A stretch of 45,269 nucleotides of DNA, taken from a virus. Below, piece after piece: positions 15,729 to 23,295 of the stretch (position 1 is its first letter; the number at the start of each line of letters is the position of its first letter). A program made the position numbers and the translations under genes. A model generated the notes under the pieces. The model saw only the letters and a program-made list of their open reading frames with translations, was not told where the DNA came from and ran no database searches. The stretch lies in IMG/VR virus record IMGVR_UViG_3300045825_000495, positions 1-45,269 of that record, one strand, 5' to 3'.

Positions 15729-15997
15729 TAGTACTCCTTCTTTTTAATACCAACAAGGTGTTTAGCCTTATGACATCCTTTTCCATCATTATCAACAGTT
15801 TGACCCGTAGGACAATGTTTACGTTTACGAAGTCTTGCAAGAATTTTTTGTTTTAATTTATAAGCTGATTTTTTACGCATACGTTTTTGTTTCATTCTCT
15901 CAGCATTTGCAGTATGGTGTTTAATTCTCATAAGTAAGGATTCTGATAGATCAATCCTTTCTTCAGGTGTTAGATTGTTAAATTCTGAAAATAACAT
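15728..15997 (-). CDS. Very basic late protein with a Cys/His cluster, 89 aa
   Basis: MLFSEFNNLTPEERIDLSES leads into a long, Lys/Arg-rich helix (MKQKRMRKKSAYKLKQKIL) and a short C-terminal part (CPTGQTVDNDGKGCHKAKH). The chosen start is ATG 15997: GGAG lies at the right distance and the late-type core is 17 bases upstream. The alternative is ATG 16009. It may bind nucleic acid; function unknown. Confidence 0.7.
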   Translation of the reverse strand: MLFSEFNNLTPEERIDLSESLLMRIKHHTANAERMKQKRMRKKSAYKLKQKILARLRKRKHCPTGQTVDNDGKGCHKAKHLVGIKKKEY

Positions 15998-16013
15998 TAT
16001 TTTCTCCATTATG

Positions 16014-16021
16014 GATTTATA
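16014..16021 (-). promoter_or_regulatory. Late-type promoter core TATAAATC
   Basis: Seven of eight bases match TATAAATA, 17 bases upstream of ATG 15997. Confidence 0.45.
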
Positions 16022-16023
16022 TG

Positions 16024-16434
16024 TTATTTATCAGATATGAACTTACAACGAAATTTAAATTTGTATTTCATATGTTTAATACCCCATTTGCGGTATGGAC
16101 GTGCAGTTTCAGGATCGATAGAGATACATTCCTCACCACGGGTATCATCTATAGGAAGTTCCTCCACATGATCAATGAACTCTTGAATAGTAAGACTATC
16201 ACGTATAAATTTTACATCATTAACTTTCATTTTCTTAATGAAATCCAATAAGATCGAAGTAACAACCTCATCCGTAAATGAAGACTTTGTTGTTGTTTGA
16301 AGATCTTCAATAAACGATACATATCCCTCTAATTCATTGTTGTCCACAAGAGGTTGATAATCTACAAACTCACATTTACAATCTGAAGGAATATCCTTCA
16401 GCAACATTCTTTCGACAATTGTTCTATCAAACAT
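16024..16434 (-). CDS. Hypothetical protein, 136 aa
   Basis: A mixed alpha/beta protein with no recognised motif; the C-terminus is basic and aromatic (YKFKFRCKFISDK). AAAGGAAAAAT precedes the ATG, which lies 9 bases after the helicase stop, so it is in the helicase operon. Confidence 0.78.
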   Translation of the reverse strand: MFDRTIVERMLLKDIPSDCKCEFVDYQPLVDNNELEGYVSFIEDLQTTTKSSFTDEVVTSILLDFIKKMKVNDVKFIRDSLTIQEFIDHVEELPIDDTRGEECISIDPETARPYRKWGIKHMKYKFKFRCKFISDK

Positions 16435-16443
16435 ATTTTTCCT

Positions 16444-17802
16444 TTAAAAACTAAATACAGATGGAATACCACCTAAACCCATACTATCATGAGAAGTAGA
16501 ACCCTTCATCCCAGTATCAACATAATTGTCTGTTTCCCCGGCGTAATCCGTAAACTTCATACGAGGATAATCGATACAAGTTGTTACTGTATCAAGTTTA
16601 CCAGTATTCCGATTTTTCAAGAACTTCATCAATGCAAGTCCTTCTGCTTTCAATTGATCTGATGTGATAATCGCAAAGAATACATCTGCCGTTTGTACAA
16701 TTCCTAATGAGTCTGCAACGGAATCCATACCTACATCCATGTTACCATATGCAGAACGATTTAATTGTGCCGCTGAAAGAACAGGCAAACCATATTTTTT
16801 TGCAAACCCATGTAACTCTTCAGAAATATTTTTGTAGTAACTGTAGTTATTTCCTGCTTGTGCAAGGGTTGTTCTTGAAGATGCCATCAACGTAAGGTAG
16901 TCAATAATGATAATATCAGGAACAAAATCATCTTCATTTTCAAGTTCAACAAGCAAACTTTCTAAACGTAAAGTATTAAGATATCCTGAGGAATATTCTT
17001 TAATCTTTAATTTACCTGAATGTTTTCTAATATCATCACGTTTAGATTTATACTCATCAAATGACATTGTGCCTATGTCATTAGCATTATGATGCATAAG
17101 ATTAGCGTCAATACGACGAGCAATTTCTTCCTCTGACATCTCGAGTGATAGGTAAAGGACATTTTTACCTTTTAACAACTGTGATGCTGCAGCGGAGATA
17201 AGGAACAATGATTTGCCACCATGAGATGGAGCCGCTACGATGTTTAGTGTTTTTGCACGAAACCCACCAGCAAGTACCTTATCGATTGATGGCACACCTG
17301 ATGTAATACCTGAGAATCCCTGCTTGTAATAATCATAAAGATGTTGTATAGAATCTTCTGAGTTATAATCAAGACCAGTGTTATAATTAAAGGTGATTGA
17401 TATTGCTTTTTCAATCAATCCTATTACTGGATTAAATGCTTCACCTTTATTGATAATATCAACTGATTTGAGAATTGCATCACTTAATTCAATTTTTTGA
17501 ATATATTTTTCTGTCTCTGCGAGTAAGAATGTTTTATTTTTTTGAGGATCTGATGTCAATATTTCTTTGAATTTGGCGAGTACCGCATCCTTATGATCTT
17601 TTTTGATCTTTGCCGAGTTTTTGATTCTAATACCAAGTTCACGTGCTGTCGGTTTATTGTCATATTCCTTGAATATCTCAGATAGTTCACGAAAAATCTC
17701 AATGTTTTCATATGAGTAAAAATGTTTAGGATTAAGGTAACCATATACCTTACCAAAATAGTCTGCATCCATAATTAAATTCTGTATAATTAATTCTTCC
17801 AT
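16444..17802 (-). CDS. 41: Replicative DNA helicase (gp41, DnaB-like)
   Basis: This 452-residue RecA-fold helicase has an N-terminal helical domain and Walker A APSHGGKS (about 191-198). LSLEMSEEEIARRID follows, then Walker B DIIIIDYLTLM and SAAQLNRSAYG with the DnaB motif 3 Gln. An Arg-finger region (FLKNRNTG) lies near the C-terminus. It should unwind DNA 5'-3' as a hexamer on the lagging strand, with a gp61-type primase that is not in this window. The promoter at 17847-17869 is followed by a Fur-box-like palindrome in the leader. Confidence 0.95.
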   Translation of the reverse strand: MEELIIQNLIMDADYFGKVYGYLNPKHFYSYENIEIFRELSEIFKEYDNKPTARELGIRIKNSAKIKKDHKDAVLAKFKEILTSDPQKNKTFLLAETEKYIQKIELSDAILKSVDIINKGEAFNPVIGLIEKAISITFNYNTGLDYNSEDSIQHLYDYYKQGFSGITSGVPSIDKVLAGGFRAKTLNIVAAPSHGGKSLFLISAAASQLLKGKNVLYLSLEMSEEEIARRIDANLMHHNANDIGTMSFDEYKSKRDDIRKHSGKLKIKEYSSGYLNTLRLESLLVELENEDDFVPDIIIIDYLTLMASSRTTLAQAGNNYSYYKNISEELHGFAKKYGLPVLSAAQLNRSAYGNMDVGMDSVADSLGIVQTADVFFAIITSDQLKAEGLALMKFLKNRNTGKLDTVTTCIDYPRMKFTDYAGETDNYVDTGMKGSTSHDSMGLGGIPSVFSF

Positions 17803-17819
17803 TTTGTCCTTTCGTTAAT

Positions 17820-17838
17820 GATAATGATTATCAATATC
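17820..17838 (-). promoter_or_regulatory. Fur-box-like palindrome in the helicase leader
   Basis: Plus-strand GATAATGATTATCAATATC matches the E. coli Fur consensus GATAATGATAATCATTATC at 17 of 19 positions. It lies between the -10 element and the ribosome binding site of the helicase gene. Confidence 0.55.
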
Positions 17839-17846
17839 ATGGTACC

Positions 17847-17869
17847 ATTATATCATAATGTCCCTTAAA
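17847..17869 (-). promoter_or_regulatory. Extended -10 promoter of the helicase gene
   Basis: TTTAAGGGACATTA then TGATATAAT on the minus strand, in the gap after the DHH gene. Confidence 0.75.
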
Positions 17870-17871
17870 TT

Positions 17872-18855
17872 CTACACAATTTTATCAAGTAATTTTGACA
17901 TGTCTTGGACATGCATAATCAATTCATCTGTTGTTGGATTTGGTTCCATTGTGATACCAAATGCCTTATGATGTCCACCAATCGAAATAATTCCATTCAT
18001 ATCTTTGTTATCAATAATATAATCTTTTACCTCTTCAGCTTTCTCATCTGTGATATTACGTGAAATCCTAACACTCATACGAGCATATGTTGATGCAATT
18101 ACGTAATAATCAAAGTTAGGAAAATCTAATGTAATCCATGCTTTGTATTCATCTGCGAATATGAATAATTTGTTTCCATCTTCAAATACCAGTTTGTTTG
18201 ATTTTACTTTTTCAAAATATTCATTCTTTTTCTTGACAAGCACCCGATATTGTTCTTTATGTTTGTCTTTGAGATGGAACGAATTACGCATCTCAAAGAA
18301 AAATGATTTTAGTTTATAGAAAAAGAACAACTCGTTATATGCGAAGCCAACTTTAAAGAATTCTGAATCCTCTAACCATATATCATATGCATTTACAGAT
18401 TCAACATACTTCTCGAGTACTGGTGTTTTAATATTATATTTGGCATCAAGATATTTGTAAGTAAGTTTTGTTGCACACGCTTTTTCCGTATGAATGTATT
18501 TGAAATTTGTAAGTTTTTTCATTTTTTCAAATACACTTTCTAACTCATCTTTATATGGATGATGATCGATGTAGACAAACGTGGTGCTGGAATGATGTTT
18601 GATAATATGGGCAAGTTTAATAGCATTCTTTGTTTCGAATGTTAAGTCAGTGATGTAAACGAGTTCTGGTCTGAACTCAGAGCAGTTATCATCAATGTAA
18701 TCTAAAAATTCGGGTATCTTGTCATAATTACAATTGTATGTTTTCATGTTACCATATACTTGGTCAAGTACAAGCTGACATGAGATTCCATCTAGGTCGA
18801 TGTGAGATAAGGATATTACATTAAACATTAATTTTTCTTTCAATTCATTTAACAT
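17872..18855 (-). CDS. DHH-family phosphoesterase
   Basis: A 327-residue DHH protein: motif I is SHIDLDG (H18, D20, D22), then TDLTF (D70), the signature YIDHHP (D97-H99), and a DHHA1-type GGHH at about 293-296. Members include RecJ nuclease, NrnA nanoRNase and exopolyphosphatase. The size and domain content suggest a small-substrate nuclease or phosphatase rather than RecJ. The chosen start is ATG 18855 with AAGGAT. It may recycle nucleotides beside the replication genes; the substrate is unknown. Confidence 0.88.
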   Translation of the reverse strand: MLNELKEKLMFNVISLSHIDLDGISCQLVLDQVYGNMKTYNCNYDKIPEFLDYIDDNCSEFRPELVYITDLTFETKNAIKLAHIIKHHSSTTFVYIDHHPYKDELESVFEKMKKLTNFKYIHTEKACATKLTYKYLDAKYNIKTPVLEKYVESVNAYDIWLEDSEFFKVGFAYNELFFFYKLKSFFFEMRNSFHLKDKHKEQYRVLVKKKNEYFEKVKSNKLVFEDGNKLFIFADEYKAWITLDFPNFDYYVIASTYARMSVRISRNITDEKAEEVKDYIIDNKDMNGIISIGGHHKAFGITMEPNPTTDELIMHVQDMSKLLDKIV

Positions 18856-18908
18856 ATTTATCCTTGTGTATTTTTATTTTGTTTTGTTATCGTTAAGATA
18901 TTGTTGTT

Positions 18909-18928
18909 TTGTGCAATATACTGTACAA
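18909..18928. promoter_or_regulatory. Imperfect palindrome upstream of the DHH gene
   Basis: TTGTGCA and TGTACAA arms flank a central ATATAC in the roughly 100-base gap before the DHH gene; 16 of 20 positions are symmetric. It could be an operator. No promoter of the recurrent type is present, although TATAAT occurs nearby at 18956-18951. Confidence 0.35.
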
Positions 18929-18955
18929 AATCGTCAAAATATTAACGAATGTACA

Positions 18956-19255
18956 TTATACTTCACATTTTGGCATTTTTGCACTATATCTTGATGAATC
19001 ACACCATGAATTGAAAGGAGATATATATCTAATATGACATGTATATAATTTAAATATTACTGGGATGTAATCCCCATCATAATATGCACCTGTAGTCAGA
19101 TCCATTAATTCACCAAATTGTGTTCTATCTGATACAATACGTTCTTTAGATGCAAACCATCCACGAATAATATCAAATACATAAACACGTTCTTTTTGTC
19201 CATGAACATTTGAGAATTTATGCATCTCATAGTTCTGCATTTTAAAGTAAATCAT
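18956..19255 (-). CDS. Hypothetical protein, 99 aa
   Basis: An aromatic- and Cys-containing protein (CHIRYISPFNSWCDSSRY near the end) without a recognised family. Its ATG overlaps the clamp-loader stop as ATGA, and GGAGGA lies upstream, so it is translated with that gene. Confidence 0.72.
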   Translation of the reverse strand: MIYFKMQNYEMHKFSNVHGQKERVYVFDIIRGWFASKERIVSDRTQFGELMDLTTGAYYDGDYIPVIFKLYTCHIRYISPFNSWCDSSRYSAKMPKCEV

Positions 19256-19716
19256 TTCCGGCGTCCTCCCATATCATATTTTGCTTCAAGTTTTTTTATC
19301 TCATCCTGAGGCATCATTTCAAGATATCGAATTGCAACTTCTTTTCCACATTTATATTCATTACATGCATATTCGATGATCTCTTTATCAAAAATTTCTT
19401 CACTCTTAATATATCGAATGAATTTAATTTTATCTTTCGGAAAACTTATACGAACAAACTTATACTGATATAGTTTTGGAATATCTGGATGATTATTTAA
19501 CTCGTTTGCCCAAAAGACTGATACTGGATTATTGCTCAGATATCGTGCAAACATGTAAGGACTTAATGCTTCAATTTCCTCATCTGTTGCGTGAGGTTTT
19601 TTACGATCATAACTTGATGCCATAACATCAAAAATATTGATCTTTTGTTTTTTCTTGTTTTCTTCTGCTACTTTATCAACAGGTGGGGCACTCATACCCC
19701 ATTCATTTTCGTCCAT
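19252..19716 (-). CDS. 62: Clamp-loader small subunit (gp62-like)
   Basis: A 154-residue protein with the pattern of gp62 in non-enteric T4-like phages: INIFDVMASSYDRKK, then LSPYMFARYLSNNPV, a YQYKFVRISFPKDK segment and KFIRYIK. It would join gp44 to load the sliding clamp on DNA; gp44 itself is not in the window. The chosen start is ATG 19716, inside the end of the phosphoribosyltransferase gene. An earlier start at 19767 is possible but overlaps that gene more. The call rests on pattern memory, not an alignment. Confidence 0.75.
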   Translation of the reverse strand: MDENEWGMSAPPVDKVAEENKKKQKINIFDVMASSYDRKKPHATDEEIEALSPYMFARYLSNNPVSVFWANELNNHPDIPKLYQYKFVRISFPKDKIKFIRYIKSEEIFDKEIIEYACNEYKCGKEVAIRYLEMMPQDEIKKLEAKYDMGGRRK

Positions 19717-20224
19717 GTATAGCCTGCCTTTTTTCCCATTCACCTTCATCCCTTGATCGCACTTCACGCTCCCAAGGAAATACTACCCATTCATGATTGT
19801 GTTCATAACAATATGCGTATTTCTTATCAGAACCCATTAATGCCATTGGATACACCTCGGAACTAGGATATTTTATCTTAAAGAAATCAATACATTTCTC
19901 AATGGTATTTCCTGTGTCTATTATGTCATCACATAGGAAAATAATATCGCCATCTTCAATCTCAGACCATATTAAAATTGGTTCTTTATCATTACCATCA
20001 TATGATTGAAATTTAATAATACTCATAGGTAACTCAGAAAGATTACTTAAATGAGCTGCCATTCCTAAACTTCCACGATGAATTCCGACAACAGAACCTT
20101 TTTTACCACTTTTGGTTTTTTCGTGAATTATAAAGTTGAAGTAACTAATACAGTTATCATAATTACTCCACTCCATATGTAGTTTTTCAACATTACTTGA
20201 TGAATTGACTTCTGATTCCGACAT
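19703..20224 (-). CDS. Phosphoribosyltransferase (purine type)
   Basis: A 173-residue type I phosphoribosyltransferase. The PRPP-binding loop is IIFLCDDIIDTGNTIEK (D99, D100, D103, G105), and the pyrophosphate loop region is GIHRGSLGMA (47-56), as in xanthine-guanine or hypoxanthine enzymes. Its start lies inside the end of folE (32-base overlap) with GGAGGAG upstream, so it is made together with FolE. Purine salvage is the plain reading. The pairing with 7-deazaguanine genes raises the possibility that it handles a modified base; that is inference. Confidence 0.85.
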   Translation of the reverse strand: MSESEVNSSSNVEKLHMEWSNYDNCISYFNFIIHEKTKSGKKGSVVGIHRGSLGMAAHLSNLSELPMSIIKFQSYDGNDKEPILIWSEIEDGDIIFLCDDIIDTGNTIEKCIDFFKIKYPSSEVYPMALMGSDKKYAYCYEHNHEWVVFPWEREVRSRDEGEWEKRQAIHGRK

Positions 20225-20903
20225 CTTCGAATACTCCTCCGAATACTAATGAGGTTGTTGTTGCCTCAACATCATCTGAACCTCGTGTACTTTCACATGT
20301 ATGGATTAGATTTTTCATATAAACCATAACGTCCTCAGAACCTAATGTTTCTACAAGGTCATTACGAACCATGGAACAAAGATTTTCTTGTAGTTGTGGT
20401 CTTCGTGCATAATAATCAACCAATCGGCTTATTTTACTAATTCCCATAAGCATATCTGTTGGTCGATATACAACCATACAATAACTGTCCTGTGAATTTC
20501 CTTCCGTGAAGAATGGTGCAAAGTGATGTGAGCATAGTGATTGAACTTTACATTTTTTAACAACGAACTGCCCACCTACAATGTCATTTGGAAATGCTTC
20601 CATTCGTGGGTGTGAAGAATATCGTCCTACCATCCATTCATTGACATACATGCTTGCAATACGCATTGGTGTATCTAAAACATTTGGGTCTTTACGATCA
20701 ATCTTTAGAATATCTAGTATATCCTCAAATTTTTTTGCAACTTCCTCAGTCATTACGGCACGCTGCATCTCAGTTAATTCACGATTACCATGAGGTGCAA
20801 ACGGTTCAATATCGTCTAGTTCTGCAATGATTTTTTCACGTAATTCTGTATCGTTACCTAATCGTTTAATTTTTTTCTTAATTTTATCTTGTGCGGTTTT
20901 CAA
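20193..20903 (-). CDS. folE: GTP cyclohydrolase I
   Basis: This 236-residue enzyme converts GTP to dihydroneopterin triphosphate, the first step towards 7-deazaguanine bases (and folate). The zinc site is C124, H127 and C203 (LCSHHFAPF and HTCESTRG), with PTDMLMGISKISRLVDYYA and RRPQLQENL as the conserved core. The start is TTG at 20903 with AAGGAAAT upstream. The promoter at 20939-20960 and a near-consensus Fur-like box at 20917-20935 sit just upstream. With queE and dpdA in the next 2 kb it points to phage DNA modification. Confidence 0.95.
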   Translation of the reverse strand: MKTAQDKIKKKIKRLGNDTELREKIIAELDDIEPFAPHGNRELTEMQRAVMTEEVAKKFEDILDILKIDRKDPNVLDTPMRIASMYVNEWMVGRYSSHPRMEAFPNDIVGGQFVVKKCKVQSLCSHHFAPFFTEGNSQDSYCMVVYRPTDMLMGISKISRLVDYYARRPQLQENLCSMVRNDLVETLGSEDVMVYMKNLIHTCESTRGSDDVEATTTSLVFGGVFEDVGIRSQFIK

Positions 20904-20916
20904 TAATTTCCTTTTT

Positions 20917-20935
20917 GATAATGATTATCGTTATC
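20917..20935 (-). promoter_or_regulatory. Fur-box-like palindrome in the folE leader
   Basis: Plus-strand GATAATGATTATCGTTATC matches the E. coli Fur consensus at 17 of 19 positions and lies between the -10 element and the ribosome binding site of folE. Confidence 0.6.
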
Positions 20936-20938
20936 ATT

Positions 20939-20960
20939 ATTATATCATAATAAACTTAAA
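20939..20960 (-). promoter_or_regulatory. Extended -10 promoter of folE
   Basis: TTTAAGTTTATTA then TGATATAAT on the minus strand, directly after the dpdA-like gene. Confidence 0.8.
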
Positions 20961-20973
20961 GACGGCTGAGAAA

Positions 20974-22431
20974 TTATTCCCAGTCGTTCCAGTCATGAAC
21001 ATTATCTTCTTTCTTGCGTTGAAGTTCATCAATCTCTGCTAATGTATTAACATAATTGATTTTACGAGGTCGAAGGTGTGCAAAAATCTTTCTATATTCT
21101 TTTTCATGTGCAACATAATCATCATAATTTTTAAGATTATCGATCATTGAGCTTGCAGTTTTTCTGTACTTGTTTGATGATTTTGATAGGTAGTTTCTGT
21201 TGTTCATAATATCATTTGTAATTCTAAGAAACGTTGCGCTTTCAAGTATAAAACAATTGTATGAATACATATTAGTTCGTCTGACATATTCTTCTTTATC
21301 CTCGAAATCCGCTGCTAAACGTTTTCCTTCCGAATTGAAAGGTGAAAATAATTCGATTAGATCTTCAACCGTTTTACATTCAGGAAAATGTTTTGTCATC
21401 ATAGGACCCACTTCTTCCCACATGTTAGTAAAGTGCATATGTGCTAAACGTGTCATCTTGTACCCACCTAGGTGAATCGCAGTAACCTTACCATCATCAC
21501 GCAATTCAGTCCATTTACCCCATGTTGAGGATGACGTGTGTGTACTTGCATCAAAACTGAATTTGAATGGAAAATCATAATAATCTTTATTTGCAAGAAT
21601 CATGAATGAGAATGTTCTTTCAATTGTACCAGTACCCAATAGATGCACTTGTTTTAAATGTTCCTTTGGCACATGAGTTAGATCACGTTGCAAACGTAAG
21701 TACACATTCATTAGGTCATCAAAACGCTGATATGCCGTTGCACCTAACGCAATACCATGAATACGGTCATAATACTTCTCAGGAATAATTTCATATAATC
21801 CACGTGCATACTCGTTATAATCTTCAATATGATGTCCTTGAAGAATCAACATAATCTTAGTGTGTGTACCTTGTTTGATAAATTCTTCAATCTGATCAAT
21901 AACATTTTTTGCTGATTCTTTACCACGAATATAAGCAAGTTCTTTTACAAAATAATTATTTGATTTTGCTTTATGAAATGTAATCGATTTACCAACTGCT
22001 TTATCGCCAACTGTAACCATAGGCATGAGGTCAAATGACATCGCTAAATCTGAGTATGTTCCTTGTGATTTAAAAATATTAGGTTTTTCTTCTTCGAGAT
22101 CTAAACCTCTTGTAAAAATCTGCAATCCACCTGAATCCGAATGTACTTCAAGGGTCATACCACGTTGTTTTAACAATTCCATCATATAACCGTTTTTCTG
22201 CTCATATTGTGCATTGTACATTACGGACATATCGATTCCGGCTTTATCAAACATACCTTTTAGGTAGTTAACTGAATCAACAATATAATCGACATATTCC
22301 ATCTTATTGTTGTTTGTTGCATGTTTGATCATTGATTCTGCACCTGAGAATCCTAAGAATCCACTTGCACAATATTCAATCTCCACAGGTTTTTTAGCTT
22401 TTTTTAGTTTTACGTTTTTATCAGTAATCAT
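20974..22431 (-). CDS. dpdA: DpdA-like DNA deazaguanine transglycosylase (TGT fold)
   Basis: A 485-residue TIM-barrel protein with tRNA-guanine transglycosylase signatures. HSDSGGLQIF (catalytic D99), HGIALGAT and HLLGTGTIER correspond to the TGT glycine-rich strands, and FSFDASTHTS carries the likely nucleophile D294. The TGT zinc-binding Cys cluster is absent, as expected for the DNA-acting DpdA group. It would swap guanine in phage DNA for a 7-deazaguanine base. ATG 22431 is preferred; an earlier start would run far into queE. GTGTGAGATA spans the coupling site after the queE stop. Confidence 0.85.
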   Translation of the reverse strand: MITDKNVKLKKAKKPVEIEYCASGFLGFSGAESMIKHATNNNKMEYVDYIVDSVNYLKGMFDKAGIDMSVMYNAQYEQKNGYMMELLKQRGMTLEVHSDSGGLQIFTRGLDLEEEKPNIFKSQGTYSDLAMSFDLMPMVTVGDKAVGKSITFHKAKSNNYFVKELAYIRGKESAKNVIDQIEEFIKQGTHTKIMLILQGHHIEDYNEYARGLYEIIPEKYYDRIHGIALGATAYQRFDDLMNVYLRLQRDLTHVPKEHLKQVHLLGTGTIERTFSFMILANKDYYDFPFKFSFDASTHTSSSTWGKWTELRDDGKVTAIHLGGYKMTRLAHMHFTNMWEEVGPMMTKHFPECKTVEDLIELFSPFNSEGKRLAADFEDKEEYVRRTNMYSYNCFILESATFLRITNDIMNNRNYLSKSSNKYRKTASSMIDNLKNYDDYVAHEKEYRKIFAHLRPRKINYVNTLAEIDELQRKKEDNVHDWNDWE

Positions 22432-22435
22432 TATC

Positions 22436-23194
22436 TCACACACCCATTTGATTACCCCAGATAGCAATATGCATTCTATCTGAGTACATGAAATTATGCT
22501 CAATACATAATTCTGCTACTGCAACACGATTCTCATTAAGAACCTCGTTTGTGTCACCTAATGGCATTAAATAAACGTCTGCATAGTACGCAAGCGAGTC
22601 AAGAATCTCACGAATCTCAGTCATGGTACCATCCGAGTTTTTCTTTGCAACAACAAATTTCAAATAACTTTGTTCTGTGTTCTCAAGAATATTTGTGATT
22701 GAGTCGATATTGATACGCTTATGTTTTGACTCACCTGAATTTTCAAGTTTAACACTCATACTGAATTGAATAAGTTTTTGATAATCTTTCGTGAATTCAA
22801 TATCAAGTGATGCGTTGGTTTCAATTGTTACCTTATGTCCACGTGAAATGTAATATACAAGAAGATTTTGAAACTCCGCTGTGTTCCAATAAATCAATGG
22901 TTCACCACCAGTGATAACGACATCATATTTTGATGCTTTTGCAGGAACAGATTTATCACATTCTTTTACAATGTCGATATAGTTGTCTTTAATATCCCAT
23001 TCTTTCTTGAATTTTTGATCTACTGAATAGAATGAATCACAACCGAATTTTTGTTCGCCATCCGGTGTTGTGTAAGGTACGCCAAATCCAGCGCATTTGA
23101 AGTTACATCCGCCAAACCGGATGAATAAAGAATTGTAACCAGCACGACGACCCTCGCCTTGAATACTGTAAAATGTTTCCATTAATGGTAGCAT
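22436..23194 (-). CDS. queE: 7-carboxy-7-deazaguanine synthase (QueE, radical SAM)
   Basis: A 252-residue radical SAM enzyme that contracts the ring of CPH4 to 7-carboxy-7-deazaguanine. The N-terminus METFYSIQGEG is diagnostic. The cluster Cys are C30 and C34 (GGCNFKCAGFG), with the third at C52 (KFGCDS), an insertion-bearing spacing (CX3C then 17 residues) unlike the compact CX3CX2C. TGGEPLIYW binds SAM. It runs directly into dpdA. Genes for QueD and QueC are not in the window and must lie elsewhere or in the host. Confidence 0.93.
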   Translation of the reverse strand: MLPLMETFYSIQGEGRRAGYNSLFIRFGGCNFKCAGFGVPYTTPDGEQKFGCDSFYSVDQKFKKEWDIKDNYIDIVKECDKSVPAKASKYDVVITGGEPLIYWNTAEFQNLLVYYISRGHKVTIETNASLDIEFTKDYQKLIQFSMSVKLENSGESKHKRINIDSITNILENTEQSYLKFVVAKKNSDGTMTEIREILDSLAYYADVYLMPLGDTNEVLNENRVAVAELCIEHNFMYSDRMHIAIWGNQMGV

Positions 23195-23242
23195 TAATTG
23201 CCTTTGTTTTAAATTATATACTATTTACTTTTCAGATTATTC

Positions 23243-23265
23243 ATTATATCATAAAGTACCTTAAG
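23243..23265 (-). promoter_or_regulatory. Extended -10 promoter of queE-dpdA
   Basis: CTTAAGGTACTTTA then TGATATAAT, about 50 bases upstream of queE. Confidence 0.7.
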
Positions 23266-23278
23266 AACACATTAGTTA

Positions 23279-23295
23279 TTGATAACAATTATCAA
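23279..23295 (-). promoter_or_regulatory. Palindrome TTGATAACAATTATCAA upstream of the queE promoter
   Basis: A nearly symmetric 17-base element related to the Fur-like sites at 4389, 17820 and 20917 but weaker against the consensus. It lies upstream of the promoter and overlaps the last codons of the gene before it. Confidence 0.4.
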
